A DNA stretch of 64,000 nucleotides from the NCBI GenBank assembly GCA_023717525.1, contig JAMQPK010000220.1:35026-99025 (forward strand). Reading direction: 5' to 3'. The notes under the pieces are model-generated. The model saw nothing but the letters and a program-made list of their open reading frames with translations, ran no database searches and was not told the DNA's origin. The number at the start of each line of letters is the position of its first letter. The first letter of the stretch is position 1. This DNA comes from Vicinamibacterales bacterium (GTDB lineage: Bacteria; Acidobacteriota; Vicinamibacteria; Vicinamibacterales; JAMQPK01). Position numbers and translations under genes: made by a program. Positions 1 to 9,435 of this stretch are shown here, piece by piece.

Positions 1-25
1 CATTCGTTCGGCCGTTCTCGCCGCT

Positions 26-898
26 GTGCTTCTCGCAGGACTGTTGATGCCCCGGGGCGCATCCGCCCAGGACAGCATCGCGGTGGCGCGAGACCTCTAT
101 GCATCGGCGGCGTATGAGGACGCGCTGGCCGTCCTCAGCAGAATCGACCCGAGCGCCCGTCCAGATCGCCTCGCGGTGAATCAGTACAAGTCGTTCTGTC
201 TTGTTGCACTAAGGCGCACGGCGGAGGCCGAGCAGGCGATCGAGGCCGTGCTTTCGGACGAGCCTTCGTATAACCCCTCGGTCAGCGACGCATCGCCTCG
301 GCTGCTCTCGATGTTTGCCAGCGTTCGGCAGCGTGTCCTGCCGTCGATTGCGCAGCAGCGCTACGCCCATGCGAAGGCCGCCTTCGATCGCGGGGAATTT
401 GCCGTAGCCGCGGCCGAGTTCGACCAGGTGCTGAAGGTTCTCGAAGATGTCGATCTTGCCGAAGCTGCCCGGCGCCCGCCGTTGTCTGATATTCGCACCC
501 TGACGGTCGGGTTTCGCGACCTGAGCGCCCGTGCGGCAGCCCCGCCGCCTCCTCCTGCGGCTCCGCCCGTTGAAGTGCCCGTGGCTCCGCCCCCGGCTGT
601 CGCGGTTCCCTTGCGCGTCTACAACACGGGCGAATTGAATGTCATGCCACCGGCCATCCTTCGTCAGGATCTGCCGTCCCTGCCCCGCGATGTCGTCTTT
701 CGCGGACAAGGCGTGCTCGAAGTCGTCATCAACGAAGCCGGCCTGGTTGAATCGGCCACGATGAGGACGCCGATTGATCCGCGCTACGACCGCCTGGTTT
801 TGGCGGCAACGAGAAACTGGAAGTACGAGCCCGCCACCGTCGTCGGAAAGCCGGTGAAGTTTCGAAAAATCATCGGCGTGAGGACAAAATCAGACTAG
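26..898 (+). CDS. TonB-like C-terminal domain protein with N-terminal TPR-like region
   Basis: Signal-like N-terminus, helical repeat region, Pro-rich linker (APPPPPAAPPVEVPVAPPPAVAVP), TonB_C-like end (GVLEVVINEAGLVESATMRTPIDPRYDRLVLAATRNWKYEPA). May start upstream of window. Confidence 0.65.
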   Translation: MLLAGLLMPRGASAQDSIAVARDLYASAAYEDALAVLSRIDPSARPDRLAVNQYKSFCLVALRRTAEAEQAIEAVLSDEPSYNPSVSDASPRLLSMFASVRQRVLPSIAQQRYAHAKAAFDRGEFAVAAAEFDQVLKVLEDVDLAEAARRPPLSDIRTLTVGFRDLSARAAAPPPPPAAPPVEVPVAPPPAVAVPLRVYNTGELNVMPPAILRQDLPSLPRDVVFRGQGVLEVVINEAGLVESATMRTPIDPRYDRLVLAATRNWKYEPATVVGKPVKFRKIIGVRTKSD

Positions 899-2217
899 GC
901 GAGCCGTTTCCAGAGGTGGTGGATCGGAAATCCCGCCGCGGCGATCGCCAGGCCGTAGAGCGGCGAGTAGTTGCCGACCGCAATCTCGCCCCAGAGGATC
1001 GCGGCTAGCCCGATCGCTGTTCCTACGACGAAGCAGAGCGGCACCCACGGATAAGCTGGGGTTCTGTACGGTCTTGCCGCATCCGGCATCGTGCGTCGCA
1101 GTACGAAAACCGCCGCCACCGCCGCAATGAGCGCTGTCCATTCGACCACCACGAAGAACGTCGTCAGCGTGTCGAAGTCTCTCAGCACAAAGATCATGGC
1201 GATCGCCGCGGTGCCCTGAACCAGCAGCGCCGCCCAGGGCGTGGCCCAGCGGGGATGTACGTTTCCCAGAAACGAAAACGTCAAGCCATCACGGGCCATC
1301 GCATAGGCGACACGTGGCTTGGCGAGAAAGCCACCATTCAGTGCACCGAACACGCTCGTCATGATGGCAAGCAGGATGAGCGTCCCGCTGAACGGGCCGG
1401 CGATCGACGTCATCACCGTGCGCGCGATGGCTTCCTTCTGCTGCGCCATCACATCGACCGGCATCATGTAGAAGTAGGCCAGGTTGGCGCCTATATAGAG
1501 CGTGACGATCGCCAGCATCCCGGCGATGATGATCCGTTTCATCAGCCGCTCAGGAGCGATGACCTCTCCGGCGATCATGCTGACGGCGATCCAGCCGTCG
1601 TAGGTGAAGATCACCGAAGCCATTGCGCGGCCGAGGCCTTCACCCTGCACGGGCCCACCGGTGATCAGGTTGGACGCGCTGCCGTGTCCCAGCAGAAATG
1701 CCCCACCGATAATCGCCACGAGCGCGGTCACCTTGATCGCCGTGCACACACTGCCGACCGCGGCACCCACCTGAGCGCCGAGCAGATTGACGACCGTCAG
1801 CGTGACGAGGGCGGTGATGGCAATGCCCTGGACAGCGAACGGTCCCGGGCTGGTACCAAGCAGGTTCAGCAGAAATTCTGCGAAAACAATCGAGAGCGCG
1901 GCAGCGTTGGCTGGGGTCGTCACGACGACGTAGAGCCAGCCGAAGACGAACGCGGCCGCGTCGCCATAGGCCTCGCGGAGGAAAACGTAGACACCGCCGG
2001 GACGCGGCAATAGCGAACTGAGCTCTGCCACTGTAAGCGCGCCGCAGGTGCTAATCAGCCCAAAGGCCGTCCATAGGCCCATGATGACGAGCGGGTTCGG
2101 AACGAGGCCCGCAATGGTGGGAGGTTTACGGAAGATACCGCTGCCTATCGTGATGCCGACGATAAGGGCCGTTCCGCCCCAGAACCCGATGACTCTCCGG
2201 AGGTCTGTTCCCGTCAT
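895..2217 (-). CDS. APC-family amino acid permease
   Basis: MTGTDLRRVIGFWGGTALIVGITIGSGIFRKP; about 12 TM segments. ATG at 2217 preferred over the ORF-track start at 2274. Confidence 0.85.
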   Translation of the reverse strand: MTGTDLRRVIGFWGGTALIVGITIGSGIFRKPPTIAGLVPNPLVIMGLWTAFGLISTCGALTVAELSSLLPRPGGVYVFLREAYGDAAAFVFGWLYVVVTTPANAAALSIVFAEFLLNLLGTSPGPFAVQGIAITALVTLTVVNLLGAQVGAAVGSVCTAIKVTALVAIIGGAFLLGHGSASNLITGGPVQGEGLGRAMASVIFTYDGWIAVSMIAGEVIAPERLMKRIIIAGMLAIVTLYIGANLAYFYMMPVDVMAQQKEAIARTVMTSIAGPFSGTLILLAIMTSVFGALNGGFLAKPRVAYAMARDGLTFSFLGNVHPRWATPWAALLVQGTAAIAMIFVLRDFDTLTTFFVVVEWTALIAAVAAVFVLRRTMPDAARPYRTPAYPWVPLCFVVGTAIGLAAILWGEIAVGNYSPLYGLAIAAAGFPIHHLWKRLA

Positions 2218-2258
2218 GAAATTGGAGTATATTCGCGCCTCAAACCAAGGAGGGCCTC

Positions 2259-3821
2259 GTGAGCGAGCGATCACTCAGCCGCCGCGACCTGCTTCGCGGA
2301 GGAAGGGACGTGGGCGGCCTGCTGGCGTTGTCTGCGCTGCCACTCGAAGCGGCTCAGACGGCTCTTCGCAGTGCGCCAGACGTTTACCAGTCGATCGGCG
2401 TCCGGCCGCTCATAAACGCCCGCGGCACGTTCACGATCATCAGCGGCTCGCTCATGCTGCCCGAGGTCCGCGCCGCCATGGACGCGGCCGCGAAACACTA
2501 CGTGCACCTGGACGAACTGGCGGAAGCGGTCGGCGCTCGGCTCGCCGTGCTCACGAAGGCCGAATGGGGCCTCGTGACGGCAGGCTGCAGCGCGGGCCTG
2601 ACGCTTGCCACGGCCGCCTGTGTCGCCGGCGGCAACCCCGACCTCCACATCCGCGTACCGAATCTGGCGGGCTTCCCCAGGGACGAAGTCATCATCCCGA
2701 AGCATTCCCGCAACGTGTACGACGCGGCCCTGCGAACAGTCGGGGTCCGTGTGATCGAGGTCGAGACCGTTGCCGAGCTCGAGTCGGCGCTCGGCCCGCG
2801 CACCGCGATGATCTACATCATGGCGAGCCCGCGCGTCGACGCGAGTCCGCTCAACTTGAAGGCGATGGCTGCGATCGCGCAATCGAGAGGAGTCCCGATT
2901 CTCGTCGACGCGGCGGCGGAAGTTCTGACGATCCCCAACGTGCACCTCCAGAATGGCGCGTCGCTCGTGGGTTACAGCGGCGGCAAGTGCTTGCGCGGCC
3001 CGCAGACCGCTGGTTTGCTGCTCGGCCGAAAGGATCTCGTGAAGGCCGCATGGGTTCACAGCGCCCCGCATCACGGGCCCGGCCGTGCGCTGAAAGTCGG
3101 AAAAGAGGAAGCCATCGGGATGCTGATGGCCGTCGAGATGTGGGTCAAGCGGGATCACGACGCGGAATGGAAGCAGTGGACGTCAATGCTCGACCACGTT
3201 GACGGCCGCATGCGTCAAATTGCCGGCGTGACGACGGTGGTCAGCCAGCCGAATGGTCTTTCCAATCGGACACCGTCGCTGCGGGTGCTCTGGGATCCCG
3301 CGGTCCGCGGACTCACGAGCGATGCCGTCGTGCGCACGCTGCTCGAGACCGAACCTCGAATCGCAACGGCTGGAACACGGCAGGACAAGCTGAGCGGAGT
3401 GTCCATCACGCCCTACATGATGTCCCCTGGAGACGAGAAGATCGTCGCCGATCGTTTGGCTGCCGTGCTCTCGGCGGGCCGGCCTTCTAGCGTGTCTGCC
3501 CGATCGTCGGCGCCGGTCGCCGATGTTACCGGCCGATGGGACGTGCGCATCGACTACGCGGCAGCTCGATCGACGCACACCCTCTACTTACGGCAGCGTG
3601 GCAGCGACATCGATGGCTCCCACCAGGGCGAGTTCATCACCCGCGACGTGTCGGGCACGATCGACGGCGACGCCATCCGGCTCCGCAGCGCATTCAGCGA
3701 GGAGCACGGCGATGCGATTACGTTCGTCTTTACGGGAAAATTGACTGGCAGCGCGATGTCCGGGGCGCTGGACATGGGCGAGTATCTCGGCGCCACGTGG
3801 ACGGCCACGCGACGGGGATGA
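2259..3821 (+). CDS. Tat-signal SelA-like PLP-dependent enzyme (aminotransferase class V fold) with C-terminal beta-rich domain
   Basis: SRRDLLRGG Tat-like motif; SelA-related core (YQSIGVRPLINARGTFTIISGS...GYSGGKCLRGPQTAGLLLG, candidate PLP lysine); AAGGAGG RBS before GTG start. Confidence 0.8.
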   Translation: MSERSLSRRDLLRGGRDVGGLLALSALPLEAAQTALRSAPDVYQSIGVRPLINARGTFTIISGSLMLPEVRAAMDAAAKHYVHLDELAEAVGARLAVLTKAEWGLVTAGCSAGLTLATAACVAGGNPDLHIRVPNLAGFPRDEVIIPKHSRNVYDAALRTVGVRVIEVETVAELESALGPRTAMIYIMASPRVDASPLNLKAMAAIAQSRGVPILVDAAAEVLTIPNVHLQNGASLVGYSGGKCLRGPQTAGLLLGRKDLVKAAWVHSAPHHGPGRALKVGKEEAIGMLMAVEMWVKRDHDAEWKQWTSMLDHVDGRMRQIAGVTTVVSQPNGLSNRTPSLRVLWDPAVRGLTSDAVVRTLLETEPRIATAGTRQDKLSGVSITPYMMSPGDEKIVADRLAAVLSAGRPSSVSARSSAPVADVTGRWDVRIDYAAARSTHTLYLRQRGSDIDGSHQGEFITRDVSGTIDGDAIRLRSAFSEEHGDAITFVFTGKLTGSAMSGALDMGEYLGATWTATRRG

Positions 3822-5074
3822 TCGTCGATCGTCGATCGTCCATCGTCCATCGTCGATCGTCCATCGTCGTGGTGATCGGCATGCTTGCGCTTGCCGCAAC
3901 GCTGCCGGCGGCAGCGCCGAAGTACGACCTTGTACTGCGCGGCGGACATGTGATCGACCCGCGCAACGGGATCAGCGGCATCCGCGATGTCGCGGTGGCT
4001 GGCCGGACAATCGCCAGTGTGGCGGCCAGCATCAGCCCCGCCGATGCGTCGAAGGTGATTGATGTCTCGGGTTTGTATGTGGTCCCCGGCCTGGTCGACA
4101 TCCACACGCACGTCTATGCCGGGACGGGGGAGAAGGATTCCTACGCCGGCGACCTCAGCGTTTACCCGGACACGTTTGCGCTGCGTTCGGGTGTCACAAC
4201 CGTTGCCGATGCCGGTAGTTCTGGCTGGCGGAACTTCGAAGACTTCAAACAGCGCATCATTGATCGCTCGACGACGCGCGTCCTGGCGTTTCTCAACATC
4301 GTCGGCCAGGGAATGCGCGGCGGCAAGTTCGAGCAGGATCTCGGCGACATGATGGTGCAACCGGCTGCCGATATGGCTCGGCGGTATCCTGGCGTCATCA
4401 TCGGCATCAAGACCGCGCACTACTCAGGGCCGGAGTGGACGCCGGTCGACCACGCTGTCGAGGCCGGCACCCTTGCCGGTGTTCCCGTGATGGTCGATTT
4501 CGGCGCGAACAAGCCCGAGCGTCCGGTTGCCGATCTGTTGACGATGAAACTGCGGCCTGGCGACATCTATACTCATGTGTTTTCGGGATTACGCGGCGAG
4601 CTCGACGGCGCGGGACGCCTCAACCCGGGGCTGGCTGCGGGGCGGAAACGCGGTGTGCTGTTTGATTTGGGGCACGGTGCTCGAAGCTTCAGGTGGGACG
4701 TTGCCCAGGCGGCCATGAAGGAACAGTTTCTGCCGGACACGATTTCCACGGACCTGCATCTGGAGAGCATGAACGGCGCAATGAAGGACGTGTTGAACGT
4801 GATGAGCAAGTGTCTCGTGCTCGGGCTGACGGTCGATCAGATCGTGCAGCGCGCGACCTGGAACGCCGCGCGCGCGATCAAGCAGGACGGTCTGGGGCAC
4901 TTGTCCCCTGGCGCCGGCGCCGACATCGCGGTGCTCCGATTGGAACGCGGAAGCGTCGGGTTGCCCGATGCGTACGGCAGCAGGCTCGAAGGGGCTGGGC
5001 GCTTTCTGAACGAGCTGACGGTACGGGATGGGAAGATTGTCTACGATCTCAACGGCATTGCCATCAGGAGGTGA
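3818..5074 (+). CDS. Amidohydrolase/deacetylase family metallohydrolase
   Basis: YDLVLRGGHVIDPRNGISGIRDVAVAGRTI...VVPGLVDIHTHVY; metal ligand motifs. Start uncertain: ATG 3818 overlaps upstream stop but the first codons are a 7-bp repeat array; a GTG near 3868-3873 is an alternative. Confidence 0.85.
   Translation: MIVDRRSSIVHRRSSIVVVIGMLALAATLPAAAPKYDLVLRGGHVIDPRNGISGIRDVAVAGRTIASVAASISPADASKVIDVSGLYVVPGLVDIHTHVYAGTGEKDSYAGDLSVYPDTFALRSGVTTVADAGSSGWRNFEDFKQRIIDRSTTRVLAFLNIVGQGMRGGKFEQDLGDMMVQPAADMARRYPGVIIGIKTAHYSGPEWTPVDHAVEAGTLAGVPVMVDFGANKPERPVADLLTMKLRPGDIYTHVFSGLRGELDGAGRLNPGLAAGRKRGVLFDLGHGARSFRWDVAQAAMKEQFLPDTISTDLHLESMNGAMKDVLNVMSKCLVLGLTVDQIVQRATWNAARAIKQDGLGHLSPGAGADIAVLRLERGSVGLPDAYGSRLEGAGRFLNELTVRDGKIVYDLNGIAIRR
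3821..3869. repeat. Heptamer tandem array A, 7 x ATCGTC(G/C)
   Basis: Read directly: ATCGTCG ATCGTCG ATCGTCC ATCGTCC ATCGTCG ATCGTCC ATCGTCG. Confidence 0.95.
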
Positions 5075-5075
5075 C

Positions 5076-5546
5076 ATGAAGAAGTCGAATCGACGAAAGT
5101 TCCTCGCGCAGACGTCTGCGGTTGCCGCGGCTGTTGCGCTGCCCTCACGGGCTCAGGCGCAGGCGCGTCCCGCGGGCGCCCCAGCGAAAAAAGTTCATTG
5201 GAGCGGCGGCAAGCCACCTGCGAAGACGCCGTTGTTCAGCGGTGTCGTGTCGTACGGCAACCTTGTGTTCGTGTCCGGCATCGGCGCGCATTTCGAAGGA
5301 GACATCAAGGCGCACACCAAGCATGTGCTCGACGAGATTCAAAAGGCGCTGGAGTCGGTCGGATCATCAATGGAAAAAGTGTTGAAGGTGAATGTGTACC
5401 TGAACGACTTGAAGGACTACGCGGGGATGAACGAGATGTTCCTGGGCCGCTTCGGCCCCGAGCCTGGCGTCCGGACGACGATCGCGGCAGCCGGCGGAAT
5501 ACCCGGAAACTCCCTCGTCGAGATCGATTGCATCGCATGCCTCTGA
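5076..5546 (+). CDS. RidA/YjgF/YER057c/UK114 family protein with predicted Tat signal
   Basis: MKKSNRRKFLAQTSAVAAAVALPSRAQAQA (Tat-like) then Rid fold: FSGVVSYGNLVFVSGIG...VKVNVYLNDLKDYAGMNEMF...RTTIAAAGGIPGNSLVEIDCIA. Confidence 0.85.
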   Translation: MKKSNRRKFLAQTSAVAAAVALPSRAQAQARPAGAPAKKVHWSGGKPPAKTPLFSGVVSYGNLVFVSGIGAHFEGDIKAHTKHVLDEIQKALESVGSSMEKVLKVNVYLNDLKDYAGMNEMFLGRFGPEPGVRTTIAAAGGIPGNSLVEIDCIACL

Positions 5547-6004
5547 TCGAGCCAGGGAAAAAAGCACCGGCCTTCGCGCTGAAGGATCAGCGGGGCAAAA
5601 CCCGCAAGCTCGCCGACTATGCAGGGCGACCGGTGATTCTGTACTTCTATCCGAAGGACGACACGCCAGGCTGCACGAAGCAGGCTTGCGCGTTTCAAGA
5701 CAATCTGCCGCGATTCAAGGCGAGCAAGGCCGCGGTGCTTGGTGTGAGCATCCTCGACGAAGCCAGCAAAGCGCGGTTCGCCGAGAAGTACAAACTATCG
5801 TTCCCGCTACTGGCCGACGACGATCACGCCGTGGCGGAGAAGTACGGCGTCTGGCAGCAAAAATCGCTGTACGGCCGCTCGTTCATGGGCAACGTACGAA
5901 CGACGTATCTGATTGGCGGCGATGGAAAAATTGCGAAACGCTGGGACAAGGTGAAAGTTGACGGCCACGCAGACGAGGTGCTCGAGGCCGTCAACGCGAT
6001 CTAG
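5537..6004 (+). CDS. bcp: Peroxiredoxin, BCP/PrxQ type
   Basis: MPLIEPGKKAPAFALKDQRGKTRKLADYAGRPVILYFYPKDDTPGCTKQACAFQD; overlaps upstream stop. Confidence 0.9.
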   Translation: MPLIEPGKKAPAFALKDQRGKTRKLADYAGRPVILYFYPKDDTPGCTKQACAFQDNLPRFKASKAAVLGVSILDEASKARFAEKYKLSFPLLADDDHAVAEKYGVWQQKSLYGRSFMGNVRTTYLIGGDGKIAKRWDKVKVDGHADEVLEAVNAI

Positions 6005-6007
6005 GTC

Positions 6008-6199
6008 TTACTCGATGACGATCTTTGCGACGGCGGGCAGGCGGTCGACCTTGCCTGCCACGATTTCCATCTGAGCGAGCGTCGTTTTCTTGTGATCGCC
6101 GGCGACGCGCGGGATGCAGCCGCGCACGAGCTGCTGGGTTCTCAGGACGGCAATAGAGACGAATTCGAACGCATTGGACGTCGCCGATCTATTGATCAC
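6008..6199 (-). CDS. rpoZ: DNA-directed RNA polymerase omega subunit-like protein
   Basis: NAFEFVSIAVLRTQQLVRGCIPRVAGDHKKTTLAQMEIVAGKV resembles acidobacterial/deltaproteobacterial RpoZ; GTG start. Confidence 0.65.
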   Translation of the reverse strand: MINRSATSNAFEFVSIAVLRTQQLVRGCIPRVAGDHKKTTLAQMEIVAGKVDRLPAVAKIVIE

Positions 6200-6328
6200 T
6201 GATGGCTCCCTATCTTGGCTTCAATGAGGGCTGGAACCTGGCCCGGGCGAGACCGGGGATTGAGGGCAGAGCTCAGGAAAGCGAGTAAGACTCAAGTATA
6301 CTTCGATATCCCGAGACGGAGCAGCATC

Positions 6329-7339
6329 ATGAAGACGCGAACGACACCGTACGCCTGGGCCGTCGCCTGCACGGTTGCAGCCACCCTTGCCGCCGTGTCG
6401 AGCGGGTTGTCTTCGCAGGGGCTCCAAGGCCCGAATCCCGACACGTCGTACCACCTTGGCCCCGATTCGCTCCCACAGGACGGTGTGCCAAAAGGGGAAA
6501 TTCGCGGCCCGTTCAGCCTGTCCAGCCAGGCGTATCCGGGAACGCAGCATACGTATTGGGTCTACGTCCCGGCGCAGTATCGATCTTCCGTGCCGGCGAG
6601 CCTGATGATTTTTCAGGACGGGCAGGCGTTCAAGAACCCGGACGGAAATCTTCGCGCGCACAACGTGATGGACAACCTGATTTACCGGCGCGAGATACCA
6701 GTGATGATCGGCGTGTTCATCAATCCCGGCCGCCGGCCCGACCAGCCGGAGCCCACGCCGCAGAACTGGGGCGATCGCGACACCAACCGTCCGACCGAAT
6801 ACAACACGCTCGATGACAAGTATGCGCGGGTCATTGTCGATGAGCTCATGCCCGTGCTGCATAAGGACTTCAACATCTCGAACGATCCGGAGCGTCACGG
6901 CATCGGAGGCGCCAGCTCTGGCGCCATCGCCGCGTTTACGGTCGCGTGGCAGCGTCCCAACGATTTTCGCAAAGTGCTGAGCATCGTCGGCAGCTTCGTG
7001 AATCTGCGCGGTGGCCACGCGTATGCCGACATCGTCCAGGAGAGCGAGAAGAAGCCCATCCGGATCTATTTGCAGGACGGCCGGAACGACAATCGAGGTA
7101 CGGGGCGCGGCGGCGAGTACGACGAGACACGCGACTGGTTCCTTCAGAACGTGCGCCTCATGAAGGCGCTGACCGGCAAGGGCTACGACGTGAACTACTC
7201 GTGGGGACTGAATCGCCACGACCAGGCGATGGGCGGTGCTATTCTGCCGGACATGATGCGCTGGTTGTGGCGCGATCATCCGGTTTCTGTGGATGCGAAC
7301 GACGCTGTCGAGCGGTCGTTCAATGAACCTGGCAAATAA
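6329..7339 (+). CDS. Secreted alpha/beta-hydrolase esterase (enterochelin esterase-like)
   Basis: Signal peptide; [44 protein letters not shown] nucleophile elbow. Confidence 0.85.
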   Translation: MKTRTTPYAWAVACTVAATLAAVSSGLSSQGLQGPNPDTSYHLGPDSLPQDGVPKGEIRGPFSLSSQAYPGTQHTYWVYVPAQYRSSVPASLMIFQDGQAFKNPDGNLRAHNVMDNLIYRREIPVMIGVFINPGRRPDQPEPTPQNWGDRDTNRPTEYNTLDDKYARVIVDELMPVLHKDFNISNDPERHGIGGASSGAIAAFTVAWQRPNDFRKVLSIVGSFVNLRGGHAYADIVQESEKKPIRIYLQDGRNDNRGTGRGGEYDETRDWFLQNVRLMKALTGKGYDVNYSWGLNRHDQAMGGAILPDMMRWLWRDHPVSVDANDAVERSFNEPGK

Positions 7340-7354
7340 CGAACGGGAGAACTT

Positions 7355-9418
7355 ATGTCGCGTCGAACACTAGGTGTGATGCTGCCGGCGATTCTGCTTG
7401 GGTGCCTGTTTATTCGTCCATCGACGCCTGTATCGGGACAGAGTGGTGTGACGGGCGGCGAATGGCCCCATTGGGGCGGCGACCATGGGAACACCAAGTA
7501 CTCGCCGCTCGATCAGATCAATCGCGACAACGTGAAAAATCTGCGGATCGCCTGGCGCTGGAAATCCGAAAACTACGGAGCGCGGCCGCAGAACAACATG
7601 GAAGCCACGCCGCTGATGATCGGCGGCGTGCTCTACACGACCGCCGGTGTCCGCCCCAACGTCGTCGCTATCGACGGCGCGACGGGCGAAACGCTCTGGA
7701 GCTATCGCATCGATGAAGGGGAGCGCGGCGACATCGCGCCGCGAAGCGTCTCTCGCGGCGTCGAATACTGGACCGATGGAAAGCAGTCGCGCATCATTCT
7801 GGTGACGCGCGGCTATCGTCTGGTGTCGCTCGATGCAAAGACCGGTTTGCCCGATCCCGCGTTCGGGCGAGGCGGCGTGGTCGACTTGTACGAGGATTTC
7901 GATCAGCCCGCGCCGAAAAATGGCGTCATCAGCTCCACCTCTCCAGCCGTCGTCGTCAGAAACGTGGTCATCATGGGCGCCGCGATGGTCGGGGGCACGG
8001 CGCCGCGATCGAAGGAAAACACGAAAGGCTACATTCGTGGCTTCGACGTGCGCACGGGCAAGCGTTTGTGGACGTTCCACACCGTTCCGAATCCCGGGGA
8101 ATTCGGCAACGATACCTGGCTGAACGATTCGTGGGCGTACACGGGGAACACGGCTGTCTGGTCGCCGTTCTCGGCCGACGACGATCTTGGTTACGTCTAT
8201 CTTCCTGTCGAATCGGCAACGGGCGATTTCTACGGTGGACACCGACCTGGGAATAACCTTTTTGCGGGCAGCCTTGTGTGTCTGGATGCGCGGACCGGGA
8301 AGCGCATCTGGCATCAGCAGCTCGTGCACCACGACATCTGGGACTACGACCTGGCGTCGCCGCCGACGCTCATCAACATTACCGTCAACGGCAAGCCGAT
8401 TCGTGCCGTCGCGCAGACGACCAAGTGGGGCTATCTGTTTGCCTTCGATCGCGTGAACGGCACGCCGGTGTGGCCGATTGAAGAGCGCCGCGTGGAGGCA
8501 GGCACGGTTCCGAGCGAATGGTACTCGCCTACCCAGCCGCACCCAACCAAGCCGGCACCTTACGATCGTCAAGGGGTGAGCGAACAGGATCTCATCGACT
8601 TCACACCAGAACTGAACGCTGAAGCACGCGCGATCATCAAGGAATACAAGATCGGCCCGCTCTTCACGCCGCCAATCGTCGGAGGCACCGATGGATTGCG
8701 GGGAACGCTGCAGATTCCGGCGGCGCAAGGTGCAGCGCTATGGCAAGGCGCAGCGTGGGATCCGGAAACCAACATGCTGTACGTGCCGTCTGTTACCAAC
8801 ATGACCAACAACGCCTTGCAGCCTGGCACCGGACGCTCGGACATGAACTTCATTGGCGGTGGCGGCGGTGGCGGCGGACGGGGCGCACCTCCACCAGAAG
8901 AAGGCGCCGGCGGCGCACGCCGCGGCGGCGGCGGTGGCCGTGGCGGCGCGGCACCCACTCTCGGTCCTGGTGTTGGCCGTGGTCCCTGGGGTATCGGTCC
9001 GCAGGGCCTTCCGCTCGTAAAGCCACCCTACGGAAGAATCACGGCGTACAACATGAACACGGGTGATATCGCGTGGCAGGTTGCCAACGGCGACACCTAC
9101 GAGTGGATCAAGACGCACCCAGCCCTCAAAGGGTTGACTATTCCGCGCACCGGGCGCGCCGACGAAGGCGGCATCGTCGTGACCAAGACGCTGGCCTTTG
9201 CCGGGCAAGGCTGCGGGCTGTTCCGAGGCGGCGGCGGCGGCGGCAACATGTTCGTCGCCTACGACAAGGCGACGGGTGCTGTTGTGCACGAAATGCCGCT
9301 GCCGGCCAACACGTGCGGGAATCCGATGACCTACATGGTGAACGGGAAGCAGTACCTCGCCGTGTCGATCGGCGCTCAGAACTTTCCCGCGGAGGTCATC
9401 GCGCTGACGCTTCCGTAG
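7355..9418 (+). CDS. PQQ-dependent dehydrogenase (quinoprotein beta-propeller)
   Basis: WPHWGGDHGNTKYSPLDQINRDNVKNLRIAWRW...HHDIWDYDLASPPTLI...AFAGQGCGLF; Gly/Pro-rich insert around 8851-8965. Confidence 0.9.
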   Translation: MSRRTLGVMLPAILLGCLFIRPSTPVSGQSGVTGGEWPHWGGDHGNTKYSPLDQINRDNVKNLRIAWRWKSENYGARPQNNMEATPLMIGGVLYTTAGVRPNVVAIDGATGETLWSYRIDEGERGDIAPRSVSRGVEYWTDGKQSRIILVTRGYRLVSLDAKTGLPDPAFGRGGVVDLYEDFDQPAPKNGVISSTSPAVVVRNVVIMGAAMVGGTAPRSKENTKGYIRGFDVRTGKRLWTFHTVPNPGEFGNDTWLNDSWAYTGNTAVWSPFSADDDLGYVYLPVESATGDFYGGHRPGNNLFAGSLVCLDARTGKRIWHQQLVHHDIWDYDLASPPTLINITVNGKPIRAVAQTTKWGYLFAFDRVNGTPVWPIEERRVEAGTVPSEWYSPTQPHPTKPAPYDRQGVSEQDLIDFTPELNAEARAIIKEYKIGPLFTPPIVGGTDGLRGTLQIPAAQGAALWQGAAWDPETNMLYVPSVTNMTNNALQPGTGRSDMNFIGGGGGGGGRGAPPPEEGAGGARRGGGGGRGGAAPTLGPGVGRGPWGIGPQGLPLVKPPYGRITAYNMNTGDIAWQVANGDTYEWIKTHPALKGLTIPRTGRADEGGIVVTKTLAFAGQGCGLFRGGGGGGNMFVAYDKATGAVVHEMPLPANTCGNPMTYMVNGKQYLAVSIGAQNFPAEVIALTLP

Positions 9419-9435
9419 GTCGCGTGAACGCTGTC

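Noticed and set aside
1255-2013. 252-aa plus-strand ORF inside the permease
   Set aside because: Antisense shadow with low-complexity composition; the minus-strand permease has clear TM structure and motifs.
2048-3202. 384-aa plus-strand ORF overlapping the permease and SelA-like genes
   Set aside because: Out-of-frame, Arg/Gly-rich, no domain; the in-frame SelA-like gene explains the region.
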